Source: Synechococcus sp. HJ21-Hayes (lineage in GTDB: Bacteria > Cyanobacteriota > Cyanobacteriia > PCC-6307 > Cyanobiaceae). Taken from it: 64,000 nt of DNA. The notes under the pieces were generated by a model, which was given only the letters and a program-made list of their open reading frames with translations, did no database searches and had not been told where the DNA came from. The translations under genes were made by a program, and so were the position numbers. This document shows positions 55,154 through 64,000 of the stretch, piece after piece (position 1 is the first letter of the stretch; every line of letters starts with the position of its first letter). The DNA lies in assembly GCF_024345835.1 (NCBI RefSeq), contig NZ_JAGQBW010000016.1, positions 1 to 64,000 on the forward strand, in the 5' to 3' direction.

Positions 55154-56980
55154 TCAGCCGTCCTCGTCGTCCACCCAGGTGCTGGCCACGTGCAGCTCCT
55201 CCAGTTGCTTGGCCGCCACACCGCCAGGGGCGCCCGTCATCAGGCAACGGGCCTGCTGGGTCTTGGGGAAGGCGATGGTGTCGCGGATCGACTCTTCACC
55301 GGCCAGCAGCATCACGATCCGGTCCACGCCGAAGGCCAGGCCGCCGTGGGGCGGGGCACCCATATCGAGGGCTTCCATCAGGAAGCCGAACTGTTGGTTG
55401 GCCTCCTCCAAGGGCAGGCCGATGGTCTGCAGCACCTGGCGCTGCAGGGCCGAATCGTGGATGCGCAGCGAGCCGCCGCCCAGTTCCAGGCCGTTCAGCA
55501 CCAGGTCGTAGGCCTGGGCGCGGGCCGTGGGCAGGGTGGTGGCCCAGGCGGCTGGATCGGAGCCCAGGTCGTCGGTGTTGGGGGCGCAGAAGGGGTGGTG
55601 CAGGGCCTCGAGGCGGTTTTCGCCGGCGTTGAACTCGAACATCGGGAAATCCACCACCCAGAGGAAGTTCCACTGGTCGTTGTCCCGGTCGGGCTGCACC
55701 AGGCCCAGCTCGCGGGCTAGGAACTGACGCACCCGATCGAGGGCTTTGTTCACCGTGGCGGTGTCGCCGGCGCCGAACAGCAGCAAGGTGCCGGGCTCAG
55801 CACCGGTGCGGGCCAGCAGTTCAGCCTTCGTTTCCTCGGAGAGGTTGTCCTTGATGGCGCCGATCGTGTCGATCTCGCCGCCCTCGCGCACCCGGATGAA
55901 GGCCAGGCCGCCAGCACCGGCCTTCTGGGCCTCGGAAAACACATCGCCGCCGGGCTTGATGCGCACGTTGCTGATGGCGTCGTTGCCACCGGGCACGGCG
56001 ATGCACTTCACCGATCCGCCGGCGGCCACCGCACCGCTGAACACCTTGAAGCCCATGGTGGCGACCAGGTCGCTCACGTTGGTGAGCTCCAGGCCATAGC
56101 GGGTGTCGGGCCGGTCGGTGCCGTAGCGCTCCATGGCCTCATGCCAGGTGAGCCGCGGGAAGGGGCGTGGCAGCTCCACGCCTTTCACGGCCTTCCAGAT
56201 GCTGGCGATCAGGGCTTCGTTGAGCTCCAGGATCTGCTCCTGGCCCATGAAGCTCATCTCGATGTCCAGCTGGGTGAATTCCGGCTGGCGATCGGCCCGC
56301 AGGTCTTCATCCCGGAAGCAGCGGGCCACCTGGTAGTAGCGCTCGATGCCGCCCACCATCAGCAGCTGCTTGAACAGCTGGGGCGACTGGGGCAGGGCGA
56401 ACCACTCGCCGCCGCACACCCGGCTGGGCACCAGATAGTCGCGAGCGCCTTCGGGGGTGGAGCGGGTGAGCACCGGGGTTTCCACCTCGATGAAGCCCTG
56501 GTCCTCCAGGAAGCGGCGGGCCGCCTGGATGGTCTGGGCCCGCAGGCGCAGGTTGCCGTTCATGCGCTCGCGGCGCAGATCGAGGTAGCGGTGGCGCAGC
56601 CGCAGCTCTTCGCGGGTGTTCTCTTCGTCGTGCACCGACACGGGGAAGGGCAGGTTGCCCTTCACGCTGTTGAGCACAGTGATGGCGCTGGCCAGCACCT
56701 CGATGCGGCCGGTGGCCAGCTTGTCGTTGATGGCATCGGCGGGGCGCTCCCGCACCTTGCCCTCCACCTGGACCACCGTCTCATTGCGCAGATGCTCCGC
56801 CACGGCGAACATCTCGGCGCCGTTGTCCGGGTCCACGGTGATCTGCACGGTGCCGCTGCGGTCGCGCAGGTCGATGAAGATCACGCCGCCGTGGTCACGG
56901 CTGCGGTCTACCCAGCCGCAGAGCTGAACGGCCTGGCCGCTGGCGTCGTGGCGCAGGTCGCCGCATCCGTGGCTGCGCAT
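55154..56980 (-). CDS. aspS: Aspartyl-tRNA synthetase
   Basis: 608 residues from ATG 56980 ([20 protein letters not shown]). N-terminal OB fold [20 protein letters not shown], class II motifs [66 protein letters not shown] and [20 protein letters not shown]. The bacterial GAD insertion domain is present. The frame upstream of 56980 (to 57511) is gcvT in another phase. Confidence 0.97.
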   Translation of the reverse strand: MRSHGCGDLRHDASGQAVQLCGWVDRSRDHGGVIFIDLRDRSGTVQITVDPDNGAEMFAVAEHLRNETVVQVEGKVRERPADAINDKLATGRIEVLASAITVLNSVKGNLPFPVSVHDEENTREELRLRHRYLDLRRERMNGNLRLRAQTIQAARRFLEDQGFIEVETPVLTRSTPEGARDYLVPSRVCGGEWFALPQSPQLFKQLLMVGGIERYYQVARCFRDEDLRADRQPEFTQLDIEMSFMGQEQILELNEALIASIWKAVKGVELPRPFPRLTWHEAMERYGTDRPDTRYGLELTNVSDLVATMGFKVFSGAVAAGGSVKCIAVPGGNDAISNVRIKPGGDVFSEAQKAGAGGLAFIRVREGGEIDTIGAIKDNLSEETKAELLARTGAEPGTLLLFGAGDTATVNKALDRVRQFLARELGLVQPDRDNDQWNFLWVVDFPMFEFNAGENRLEALHHPFCAPNTDDLGSDPAAWATTLPTARAQAYDLVLNGLELGGGSLRIHDSALQRQVLQTIGLPLEEANQQFGFLMEALDMGAPPHGGLAFGVDRIVMLLAGEESIRDTIAFPKTQQARCLMTGAPGGVAAKQLEELHVASTWVDDEDG

Positions 56981-57039
56981 GCTGGGATCGGGTCTGGGAT
57001 CCGCGATTGTCCCACTCGATGCGCTGGGTCGCGGCGCCA

Positions 57040-58170
57040 TCAGCGCCGATAAAAGGGACGCTTCACCACCCGGGCGGGTTCGGCCTTGCCCCGGATCTCC
57101 ACTGCCAGCTCGGTGCCGGGCTTGGCTAGCGCGGCGGGTACCAGGGCCAGGGCGATGCCGGCCTCCAGGCAGGGCGACCAGCCGCCACTGCTCACCGTGC
57201 CGATCGGTGTGCTTCCTGCGGCGGCCTCTGCGGCCAGCACCGGATAGCCATGGCGTGGGATGGCGCGTCCCTCGAGTTTCAGCCCCACCAGCCGCCGCTG
57301 CACACCTTGCTCCGTTTGCTGCTCCAGCACCGCGCGGCCGATGAATGGATTTGGCATCTCCAGGTGCACCAGCCAGCCCAGCCCCACCTCGAGGGGTGTG
57401 GTGGTCGTGTCCATGTCTGCGCCGTAGAGGTGCATGGCCGCCTCCAGTCGCAGGGTGTCGCGAGCCCCAAGGCCGCAGGGCACCACGCCCTCGGCCAGCA
57501 GCTGGGTCCACAGGGCCAGGCCCGCGTCGCGGGGCAGCAGCAGCTCGAAGCCGTCTTCGCCGGTGTAGCCGGTGCGCCCCACGAAGGCCGTGGCGCCGGC
57601 CAGGTTCAGCTCGCGGTGGCCGAAGCGGGGCAGGCCGCTCAGGTTGGCCCCGCTCAGGACCTCTAGGCGGGCCTGGGCCTCAGGGCCCTGCAGGGCCAGC
57701 AGCACCCCGTCGCCCTTGCGGTCGGCGATGGTGATGCCCTCGGGCTCCAGCTGACTGCGCAGCCAGGCCGTGTCGGTGGCGGCACAGGCCGCATTGATCA
57801 CCAACAGGAGCTGGCCGGTGTTGCCATCGCTGTTGGCCACTTGCCCCTGGTCGTAGACGATCACGTCATCGCGGATGCCGCCCTGGTCGTTGAGCAGCAC
57901 CGTGTAACAGGCCTCGCCGGGGCCGATGCGGAACAGGTCGGTGGGCACCAGGGCCTGCAGGGCATCCTTGGCCCCATCGCCCCGCAGGGTGAGCACGCCC
58001 ATGTGGGAGATGTCGAACACCCCGCAGCCCTGGCGCACCGCCTTGTGTTCCTGCACCAGGCCGCTGAACTGCACGGCCATCTCCCAGCCGGCAAAGGGCA
58101 CCATGCGCCCCCCGGCGGACCTGGCAGCGTCGAACAGGGGGGTGCGCTGCAGCAGCTCAGCAGCGGCCAT
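57040..58170 (-). CDS. gcvT: Aminomethyltransferase (glycine cleavage T protein)
   Basis: 376 residues. Landmarks are [80 protein letters not shown] and [20 protein letters not shown]. Transfers the aminomethyl carbon to tetrahydrofolate in glycine cleavage, part of photorespiration in cyanobacteria. aspS follows after 59 bases; no other gcv gene is nearby. Confidence 0.97.
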   Translation of the reverse strand: MAAAELLQRTPLFDAARSAGGRMVPFAGWEMAVQFSGLVQEHKAVRQGCGVFDISHMGVLTLRGDGAKDALQALVPTDLFRIGPGEACYTVLLNDQGGIRDDVIVYDQGQVANSDGNTGQLLLVINAACAATDTAWLRSQLEPEGITIADRKGDGVLLALQGPEAQARLEVLSGANLSGLPRFGHRELNLAGATAFVGRTGYTGEDGFELLLPRDAGLALWTQLLAEGVVPCGLGARDTLRLEAAMHLYGADMDTTTTPLEVGLGWLVHLEMPNPFIGRAVLEQQTEQGVQRRLVGLKLEGRAIPRHGYPVLAAEAAAGSTPIGTVSSGGWSPCLEAGIALALVPAALAKPGTELAVEIRGKAEPARVVKRPFYRR

Positions 58171-58373
58171 GGCAACGAGGCAGTGGCTCGGATCCTATGG
58201 AGCGCCGCCGAAAGGTGGGCTTCAACAAGGCGAAGACAACCCGCAGGTTCGGTCCGTCCACTGTCGTGAGGGGGTGGACGTCCTTAGTTTGAGCGCCCCC
58301 GGTTAGGCCCTGGATGGGCACTCGCCCCTGCTGCCGCAGCTGCCGCCACTGCGCCCCTCCCACGGGAGTGGAG
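58171..58373. other. Gap upstream of gcvT
   Basis: A 203-base stretch between divergent gcvT and the small 58-residue ORF. I see no tRNA or repeat. Promoters for both neighbours must lie here, but no clear element stands out. Confidence 0.4.
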
Positions 58374-58550
58374 ATGGGCTGGTGTCAGCTGCGCAAGCTG
58401 CCGATCCATCCCGAACTGGCCTCCGACCTTTGGTGCCAGCACTGGACGGCCCGGCCGCCCCGCCTGCCCGTGATGGGAGAGTCCCCGTGGGTGGAGCCGG
58501 AGGTGCGCAATCACCAGCTGGCGCTGGCGGAGCTGCTGGCGGAGCCCTGA
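58374..58550 (+). CDS. Small hypothetical protein
   Basis: 58 residues from ATG 58374 (MGWCQLRKLPIHPELASDLW), Trp- and Pro-rich, ending QLALAELLAEP. A longer frame to 58314 adds a Cys-rich stretch that looks non-coding. No transmembrane segment. It resembles short conserved proteins of picocyanobacteria only in general character; family not recognised. Confidence 0.45.
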   Translation: MGWCQLRKLPIHPELASDLWCQHWTARPPRLPVMGESPWVEPEVRNHQLALAELLAEP

Positions 58551-58701
58551 TCCCAGCGGTTCAGCCTGGATCGGGCCCTGAATTCTGAAAACAAGTGGAA
58601 GAAATGCCGCATCCATGCGGTTGATGCGCTGCTGCACCGCGTTGGCTGGGCTGGTGGTGCGATGCTTCGTTCCAGAAACAGGGTCATCCGGAGGTGGGTG
58701 A

Positions 58702-59100
58702 TTGGGCGTAGCGCTGGCAGCGGCCACTCCTCTTGAATTGATGGCTGCGCAGGTGGACTGCGAGAGCCTGTCCTTCCCCACGGGAGCCTTGATCTTTTCC
58801 CGCGGCCAGGCGGCTGATGCCATCATCTGCGTGCGCAGGGGCATCGTTGAGGTGGTGAATCGCACTGGCGACAAGCTTTGCTATCGCCCGGGTGAACTGT
58901 TCAGTTACGAGGACATCGTCTGGAAAGACGGCGTGTATCGCAATGAGGCCATTGCGCGCACACCCGTGGAAGTGGTGAGGCTGGATCGCCTGCGCTTCCT
59001 CAACCTGCTCCACAACCACCCCACCCTGGCGGTGCAGTTGATCGGCCAGCAGCACGAACGCCTGCGGGAGCAGCGGGCCAGCGGGACTTGCGCTTATTAG
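58702..59100 (+). CDS. Stand-alone cyclic-nucleotide-binding (CNB) domain protein
   Basis: 132 residues, one CNB-like beta barrel (PTGALIFSRGQAADAIICVR, RGIVEVVNRTGDKLCYRPGE, LFSYEDIVWKDGVYRNEAIA) with a C-terminal helix and no HTH. It lacks the PBC Arg-Ser motif of true cAMP binders. The start codon is TTG 58702, supported by GGAGG seven bases upstream. It is convergent with speB (21 bases). Partner and ligand unknown; it could act with an HTH protein or as a sensor. Confidence 0.75.
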   Translation: MGVALAAATPLELMAAQVDCESLSFPTGALIFSRGQAADAIICVRRGIVEVVNRTGDKLCYRPGELFSYEDIVWKDGVYRNEAIARTPVEVVRLDRLRFLNLLHNHPTLAVQLIGQQHERLREQRASGTCAY

Positions 59101-59121
59101 GGTGCGCTCGCCGAGCGCTGC

Positions 59122-59982
59122 CTAGCGATCCAACAGGAACAGCAGGCTGCGCACCACCTTGGCGGCCAGCACGCTGCTCACGCCTGTGGGATCCAGCTGC
59201 GGTGCCAGTTCCACCACGTCCGCGGCCACCAGGTTGTGGTGGCGCAGCTCCTCCACCAGGGCGGCGAAATCACGCCAGAGGAAGCCGCCCGGCTCCGGAG
59301 TGCCGGTGCCGGCCATCACGGCCGGATCAAACCAATCCAGATCCACGGTGAGATAAAGGGGCTGACCGCGCAGGGGCTTCAGGCTTTCGGCCATCCGCTC
59401 GATCGCCACCAGGCGGCCTGTCTGCCGCAGCTCTGAAAATTCCTCGCGGGTGCCGCTGCGGATGGCGATCTGCAGCAGCTGCTGGCTGGGCAACACCTCC
59501 AGACAGCGGCGCATGGCACAGGCGTGGCTGTGGTGGGTGCCGAGCCACGCATGGCGCAGGTCGGCGTGGGCATCGAGTTGCACCAGCGCCAGATCCGGGT
59601 GCTGGGCCGCCACCGCCGCCACGGCGCCGGAGCTGATCGAGTGCTCGCCGCCCAGCATCAGCGGCTTGAGGCCCAGGGCGAGCACGGCTTCGGTGGCCTG
59701 CTTCACGGCCGCCACCACCGGCTCGGGGGCGCCGAAGGGAATGTCCACGGCCCCCAGATCGGCGATGGCCAGCTCCTCGAGATCCCGATCGAGCTGGGGG
59801 CAGTAGCTCTCCAGGCCGCTGCTCACCTCGCGGATGGCCGCCGGGCCGAAGCGGGTGCCGGGGCGGAAGGAGGTGGTGCCGTCGTAGGGCACGCCGAACA
59901 GGCCCACCCGGCAGCCGACCGGGTCGCGCTGGCTGCCCATGTAGATGGCGCCGTCGGTGTCGAACAGGGAGAGATCGGCCAT
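59122..59982 (-). CDS. speB: Agmatinase / ureohydrolase family protein
   Basis: 286 residues from ATG 59982. Binuclear metal ligands are all visible: His114 (GGEHS), Asp137, His139 and Asp141 (DAHADLR), Asp214 and Asp216 (DLDWFDP). It probably hydrolyses agmatine to putrescine and urea, since speE (next gene upstream, 22 bases) uses putrescine; the ureohydrolase family also includes arginases and guanidine hydrolases, so the substrate is inferred from context. Urea released would feed the urease of this same region. Confidence 0.88.
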   Translation of the reverse strand: MADLSLFDTDGAIYMGSQRDPVGCRVGLFGVPYDGTTSFRPGTRFGPAAIREVSSGLESYCPQLDRDLEELAIADLGAVDIPFGAPEPVVAAVKQATEAVLALGLKPLMLGGEHSISSGAVAAVAAQHPDLALVQLDAHADLRHAWLGTHHSHACAMRRCLEVLPSQQLLQIAIRSGTREEFSELRQTGRLVAIERMAESLKPLRGQPLYLTVDLDWFDPAVMAGTGTPEPGGFLWRDFAALVEELRHHNLVAADVVELAPQLDPTGVSSVLAAKVVRSLLFLLDR

Positions 59983-60004
59983 GGCGGGGTGAGGGTGGAG
60001 GGAA

Positions 60005-60874
60005 TCAGGCGTTGAGGGCGCGCTCGATGCCGGCGGGGATGGCGTCGAAGGCGCCGCGCTGCCAGCGGGGACTCCAGATTTCGGAGCCAGCGACCACGGC
60101 CGCGGCGCGGGCGGGATCCGGTTGCAGGTACCGACGGCCGTCGCTGGCGGCGAACGTCCAGCTCCACCAGCCGCTGGGGTACATGGGCACCCAGCCATAC
60201 ATCGGATCGGCGTGGCCGAACACCTCGCGGATCAGCTTCACCGTGTCGAGGTGCACCTGGCGGAAGGCCTCGGGTGATTCGCTCTGGGTGGCGAACACGC
60301 CGCCGGGCCGCAGGATGCGGCGGCACTGTTCAAAGAAGGCGCGGTTGAACAGGCCCTCAGCCGGGCCAGCCGGGTCGGAGCCGTCCACGATCACCACGTC
60401 GTAGCTGGCGTCCGGGGCACCCGCTGCCCAGGCGATGCCATCGCCCACGGTGAGGTGGAAGCGGGGATCACTCCAGGCGCCGCCGCCGATGGAGGGCAGG
60501 TACTGCTGGCTCCACTCCACCACCAGGCCGTCGATCTCCACCATGTCGAGGTGCTGTACGCCGGCGTGGCGCAGGCATTCGCGCGCGGTGCCGCCATCGC
60601 CGCCGCCGATCACCAGCACCCGCTCGATGCTCGCCGCGCTGCAGAGGGCCGGATGCACGATCGCCTCGTGGTAGTGGCGCTCCTGGCGCTCGGCCGTCAT
60701 CCAGCAGCCATCAAGCAGCAGGCCCTTGCCGTAGCGCGCGCTGTCGATGATCGTGACGCGCTGGAAGGGCGAATCCTGCTCGGCGATCACCGTGCCCTCC
60801 AGGCCGTAGCGCACGCCGTCGAAGATCTCGTCGATCCAGCCGGGGCTGGGGGCTGGGGTGGCGGAGTCGCCCAT
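60005..60874 (-). CDS. speE: Spermidine synthase
   Basis: 289 residues from ATG 60874. Landmarks are [83 protein letters not shown] and [20 protein letters not shown]. Transfers aminopropyl from decarboxylated SAM to putrescine. Operon with speB. The longer frame to 61291 runs antisense through arfB. Confidence 0.95.
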   Translation of the reverse strand: MGDSATPAPSPGWIDEIFDGVRYGLEGTVIAEQDSPFQRVTIIDSARYGKGLLLDGCWMTAERQERHYHEAIVHPALCSAASIERVLVIGGGDGGTARECLRHAGVQHLDMVEIDGLVVEWSQQYLPSIGGGAWSDPRFHLTVGDGIAWAAGAPDASYDVVIVDGSDPAGPAEGLFNRAFFEQCRRILRPGGVFATQSESPEAFRQVHLDTVKLIREVFGHADPMYGWVPMYPSGWWSWTFAASDGRRYLQPDPARAAAVVAGSEIWSPRWQRGAFDAIPAGIERALNA

Positions 60875-60936
60875 GGCACGCAAGCTGGCTCTCTCCAGCC
60901 TTGCGCATCGCCGGTGTGTTGCCCGTGACAGGCTGA

Positions 60937-61407
60937 ATGGACGGAGCAGAGGAGATGGCGGGCGAGCGTCCCACGGCGGATCTGCGGGTGAGCCCGGCGG
61001 TGCTGATTCCGGCGGCGGAGCTGGCCTGGCGCTTTTCGCGATCGTCTGGCCCCGGCGGCCAGAACGTGAACACCACGGATTCGCGGGTGGAGTTGGTGTT
61101 TGATCTGGCGGCTTCGGCGGCTCTGCCGCCGGTGCTGCAGGCGCGGGCGTTGCGGCGGCTGCAGGGGAAGCTGGTGGATGGGACGATCGTGATCGCCGCC
61201 AGCGAGCACCGCTCCCAATGGCAGAACCGGGTGGCGGCCCAGCGGCGCCTGGTGGAGCTGCTGCAGGAGGCGCTCCAGCCGCCACCACCACCGCGGCGGC
61301 CCACCAAGCCCACCCGGGGCTCCAAGGAACGGCGCCTGGCGGCCAAAAAGCAGCGCAGCGCCATCAAGGGCCAGCGCAGCGGCCGGGTTCAGCTGCCGGA
61401 GGATTGA
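60937..61407 (+). CDS. arfB: Alternative ribosome-rescue factor / peptidyl-tRNA hydrolase ArfB
   Basis: 156 residues with the catalytic GGQ at 40-42 ([20 protein letters not shown]) and a basic C-terminal tail ([20 protein letters not shown]) that enters the mRNA channel. Rescues ribosomes stalled without a stop codon. ATG 60955, right behind GAGGAG, is another possible start. It is divergent from speE and convergent with mazG. Confidence 0.94.
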   Translation: MDGAEEMAGERPTADLRVSPAVLIPAAELAWRFSRSSGPGGQNVNTTDSRVELVFDLAASAALPPVLQARALRRLQGKLVDGTIVIAASEHRSQWQNRVAAQRRLVELLQEALQPPPPPRRPTKPTRGSKERRLAAKKQRSAIKGQRSGRVQLPED

Positions 61408-61434
61408 GGGGTAGGAGGGTGTTGTTGCGAGGGC

Positions 61435-62298
61435 TCAGCCGCCTCGCCGTTGGGCATCTTCAGCTCTGATGTCGGCCTTGGCCTGCTGCCACAAGCCCTC
61501 CAGTTCGCCGATCGAGCGGCCCCCCAGCTCGCCCCCTAGGGCCGCCTCCACGCGGGAGAAGCGATCGAGGAAGCGGCGGTTGGTGCCGGCCAGGCCGGCT
61601 TCCGGGTCGATGCCGCACCAGCGGGCCACGTTCACCAGGGTGAACAGCAGATCGCCAAGCTCTTCCTGGGCATGGGCCTGGTTGCCGCTGGCCACGGCCT
61701 CCTTGAGCTCATCGAGCTCCTCGTGCACCTTGTCCCACACGCCGGCCATGGTGTCCCACTCAAAGCCGGCCGCGGCGGCCTTCGTGGAGATCGTCATGGC
61801 GCCGGTAAGGGCGGGCTGGCCGCGCACCTTGCTCGCCAGGCGGTCGCTGAGGGGGCTGGCGGAGGCTGGGGCGGCGGATGCGGTGCTGGCTGCCTCGCGT
61901 TCGGCCTGCTCCTGGCCTTTGATCGCCTCCCACACCTCCTTCACGGCGGTGCTGTCGGCTGCCTCGGCGCCGGCGAACACATGCGGGTGGCGTCGTATCA
62001 GTTTGCTGCTGATGCCGCGGCTGATCTCGGTCAGGTCGAAGCGTCCGGCTTCGCTGGCGATCTGGGCGTGCAACATCACCTGCAGCAACAGATCGCCCAG
62101 CTCCTCGCTCAGCTGCTGATCGTTGCCGTGGCGAATGGCATCGGCCACCTCATGGGCCTCCTCCAGCACGTAGGGCACCAGGGAGGCATGGGTTTGCTCC
62201 AGGTCCCAGGGGCAGCCGCCCTCGGGATCCCTTAGGCGGGCCACCACGGCCTTCAGCTCCGCCAGGGCCGCCAGGGTGGGATCGGGAATGGCGCTCAT
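61435..62298 (-). CDS. mazG: Nucleoside triphosphate pyrophosphohydrolase MazG
   Basis: 287 residues from ATG 62298. Two tandem MazG domains: LRDPEGGCPWDLEQTHASLV, LEEAHEVADAIRHGNDQQLS and EELGDLLLQVMLHAQIA in the first; EELDELKEAVASGNQAHAQE and ELGDLLFTLVNVARWCGIDP in the second, each with the EExxE...ExxD metal pattern. Between them is an Ala/Ser-rich insertion (STASAAPASASPLSD). It clears abnormal NTPs and may lower (p)ppGpp. Confidence 0.95.
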   Translation of the reverse strand: MSAIPDPTLAALAELKAVVARLRDPEGGCPWDLEQTHASLVPYVLEEAHEVADAIRHGNDQQLSEELGDLLLQVMLHAQIASEAGRFDLTEISRGISSKLIRRHPHVFAGAEAADSTAVKEVWEAIKGQEQAEREAASTASAAPASASPLSDRLASKVRGQPALTGAMTISTKAAAAGFEWDTMAGVWDKVHEELDELKEAVASGNQAHAQEELGDLLFTLVNVARWCGIDPEAGLAGTNRRFLDRFSRVEAALGGELGGRSIGELEGLWQQAKADIRAEDAQRRGG

Positions 62299-62330
62299 GG
62301 CGGCAGAGCCTTGCGGGCTGGGCTGGCCGG

Positions 62331-62858
62331 TCACCTTCTCACGTTGTGGTGGCGGCGGCGGCTGCGACGCCGCAGCAGGCGCGGGGTTTTGGGCATGGGG
62401 TCACCGTCCTGAAGCAAGTGCAGCCAGGCGCTTGCTTCCAGGCCCACCAGGGCCGTGAGCAGCAAGGGGCGTTGCTGCAGCCAGAGCGTCAGGCCTCTCT
62501 CTTGCAGGGCCCCGAGGGACGGGGCACCCAAGGGGTGTAGCAGCCAGCAGAGCCCCAGGAGCAGGCCCCCCAGGTAGAGCAGGCGCCCCGCCGTGCCGAT
62601 CAACGGCGTGTGGGACAGCAGGGAGCGGTGGCGCAGCAGCCGGCGGTAGGGCCACCACAGCAGCCGCAGCGGCCCCCAGCGGCGGGTGGGATTGGAGCGG
62701 GTATCGAGATCAGGCGAGAGCAGCAGCCCCCCCAGCAGAAAGGCCAGGGTTCCCACGGCGGTTCCCAGCAGGCCCTGCCACGGCCACCACAGCAGACCGA
62801 AGGGCAAGGCCAGTAGCCAGGTGGCCCGGTCGTGATGGCGTCCGCTGGCCATGGACAT
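62331..62858 (-). CDS. DUF2227-like membrane protein (putative metal-dependent hydrolase)
   Basis: 175 residues. The N-terminal SGRHHDRATW, LSPDLDTRSNPTRRWGPLRL and the HRSLLSHTPLIG and WLHLLQDGD motifs give His/Asp clusters typical of the DUF2227/YdjM-type membrane-bound putative hydrolases, with three or four hydrophobic helices and an Arg/His-rich C terminus. It overlaps the mazG open frame end-to-start (mazG ATG at 62298 is 33 bases after). Role unknown. Confidence 0.75.
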   Translation of the reverse strand: MSMASGRHHDRATWLLALPFGLLWWPWQGLLGTAVGTLAFLLGGLLLSPDLDTRSNPTRRWGPLRLLWWPYRRLLRHRSLLSHTPLIGTAGRLLYLGGLLLGLCWLLHPLGAPSLGALQERGLTLWLQQRPLLLTALVGLEASAWLHLLQDGDPMPKTPRLLRRRSRRRHHNVRR

Positions 62859-62891
62859 GCGGGGGCGGTGTGGCTGCAGAATGGCGCAATC

Positions 62892-62963
<72 letters not shown>

Positions 62964-63048
62964 TCCTTCTCACGCGCTGAACATGCGGGCGTGAAGCCTG
63001 ATCAGGTGGGCCCTGGCGGTGATGTTTGAGGGTGTTCGTAGGTGAGCG

Positions 63049-63969
63049 CTATGGCTGATCGAGCTCCTCATGGCTCAGCTGCTCGCTGAGCTGCCACAGT
63101 CGCTGGCGTTGGGCCGCATCGCGGGCGGACGCCGCGAGGCGGCAGCGCACCGGATGGCCCTTGAGGTTCCCGAGGCCACCGGGCCCGAAGAACTCCCCGC
63201 CCTGCACATCCGAGGCGGTGGCGGCATACAGCTGGGGCAGGGCCCCCATGGCCGCGTTCTGGAACAGCGGATCCATCAAGCGGTAGGCGAGTCCTTCCAG
63301 CCGGGAGCCTCGGGCGGCCACGGAGGTGGGCTGCAGGTTGGTGCGGGCCAGGCCCGGATGGGCGGCCACGGACAGCACAGTGCTGCCGCTGGCTTCCAGC
63401 TGCTGTTGCAGCTCCAGTGCCGTCATCACGTTGGCGAGTTTGCTCTGGGCATAGGCGGCCCAGGCGTCGTAGCGCCGTTCCCCCTGCAGGTCGTCGAAGG
63501 TGATGCGGCCGAAGTAGTGCGCACCGGAACTCACGTGCACCACCCGCGCCCCAGCACGTGCCTTCAACAAGGGCAGCAGTGCCTGGGTGAGGGCGAAGTG
63601 GCCCAGGTGATTCACGGCGAATTGCAGCTCATAGCCCTGGCGGCTCAGTTGCCTGGGTGGAGCCATGACCCCGGCGTTGTTGATCAGCAGGTCGAGCTGG
63701 CCGTGGTCCGTGGCCACCTGTTCAGCGGCGCGGGCCACGCTGGCGAGATCGGCCAGATCCATGGCCAACACCTCGATGCCAGCGCTGGCGATCGGCAACA
63801 GGGCCTGGCGAGCCTGCTCGCCCCGCTCGGGATCGCGGCAGGCCAGCAACACCCGGGCGCCCCTGGCGGCGAGGGCGCGGGCTGTTTCCAGGCCCAGGCC
63901 GCTGTTGGCGCCGGTTACCAGGGCTAGGCGCCCGCTCTGGTCGGGGATGTCAGCCTCGGTCCACACCAC
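63049..63969 (-). CDS. Short-chain dehydrogenase/reductase (retinol dehydrogenase/POR-like)
   Basis: 306 residues, start GTG-type or ATG 63969. NAD(P) motif TGANSGLG, LLACRDPERGEQAR (an NADPH-preferring Arg), NNAG in LLINNAGVMAPP, catalytic Ser in VVHVSSGAHYFGR and YxxxK in WAAYAQSKLANVMTALELQQ. The sequence class is that of retinol-dehydrogenase-like and protochlorophyllide-reductase-like SDRs; the substrate is not determined. It is the last gene, with 31 bases to the window end, and is convergent with the tRNA. Confidence 0.9.
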   Translation of the reverse strand: MVWTEADIPDQSGRLALVTGANSGLGLETARALAARGARVLLACRDPERGEQARQALLPIASAGIEVLAMDLADLASVARAAEQVATDHGQLDLLINNAGVMAPPRQLSRQGYELQFAVNHLGHFALTQALLPLLKARAGARVVHVSSGAHYFGRITFDDLQGERRYDAWAAYAQSKLANVMTALELQQQLEASGSTVLSVAAHPGLARTNLQPTSVAARGSRLEGLAYRLMDPLFQNAAMGALPQLYAATASDVQGGEFFGPGGLGNLKGHPVRCRLAASARDAAQRQRLWQLSEQLSHEELDQP

Positions 63970-64000
63970 GGCAGGGCAGCGTCAGTGCTCCCATCGTGTC

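Noticed and set aside
58607-58620. CCGCATCCATGCGG as a terminator before the CNB gene
   Set aside because: Two-base loop and no T-run; at best a small palindromic site.

Overview
The window is chromosomal DNA of a high-GC unicellular picocyanobacterium of the Synechococcus/Cyanobium type. The signs are gene content (ferredoxin-type narB and nirA, nrtABCD, urtABCDE, a group 2 sigma factor, a nitrate-reductase-associated protein), very tight ATGA/GTGA gene overlaps, and no enrichment of the HIP1 octamer. Use of the ABC nitrate transporter NrtABCD plus cyanase suggests a freshwater or euryhaline Cyanobium-like strain rather than an open-ocean one; that is inference. I see no transposase, integrase, CRISPR array or rRNA.

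Layout: 1-3.8 kb holds the end of ppk, an MFS exporter, a UPF0145 protein and an atypical LuxR-type response regulator. 3.9-6.0 kb is a modular GH18 chitinase. From 6.1 to 48.5 kb the window is essentially one nitrogen-assimilation island: molybdenum cofactor synthesis and molybdate uptake (moaC, moeA, moaE, moaD, moaB, modBC, modA, moaA, mobA, 6.1-14.3 kb, with an HPP-family putative nitrite transporter); cyanase and nitrate reductase (cynS-narB); a CRP-type regulator and nrtDCBA; a nitrate-reductase-associated protein and a TrpD2-like protein divergent from nirA; siroheme genes (a CbiX fusion and cobA) directly after nirA; a cupin and a small protein; a four-gene ATP-grasp/alpha-E/transglutaminase/DUF2126 operon of unknown function (29.5-35.0 kb); then urease (ureDABC and divergent ureEF...G, with an unrelated ABC transporter between ureF and ureG) and the urea transporter urtABCDE.

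48.6-58.2 kb is housekeeping: pabC, pabB, queC, queE, pyrG, a sigma factor, aspS and gcvT. 58.4-64 kb holds a small unknown ORF, a stand-alone cyclic-nucleotide-binding domain protein, speB-speE, arfB, mazG, a DUF2227-like membrane protein, tRNA-Val(UAC) and a short-chain dehydrogenase.

How it fits together: nitrate enters by NrtABCD and is reduced by NarB, which needs the Moco and molybdate genes. Nitrite is reduced by NirA, which needs siroheme from the adjacent genes. Cyanate and urea give further ammonium, and urea enters by UrtABCDE. Both transporter operons carry an RNA hairpin just after the binding-protein gene, and weak to fair NtcA-like boxes (GTN10AC) precede urtA, nrtA, nirA, the ureD/ureE pair and the ATP-grasp operon. 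No gap without a gene exceeds 300 bases.
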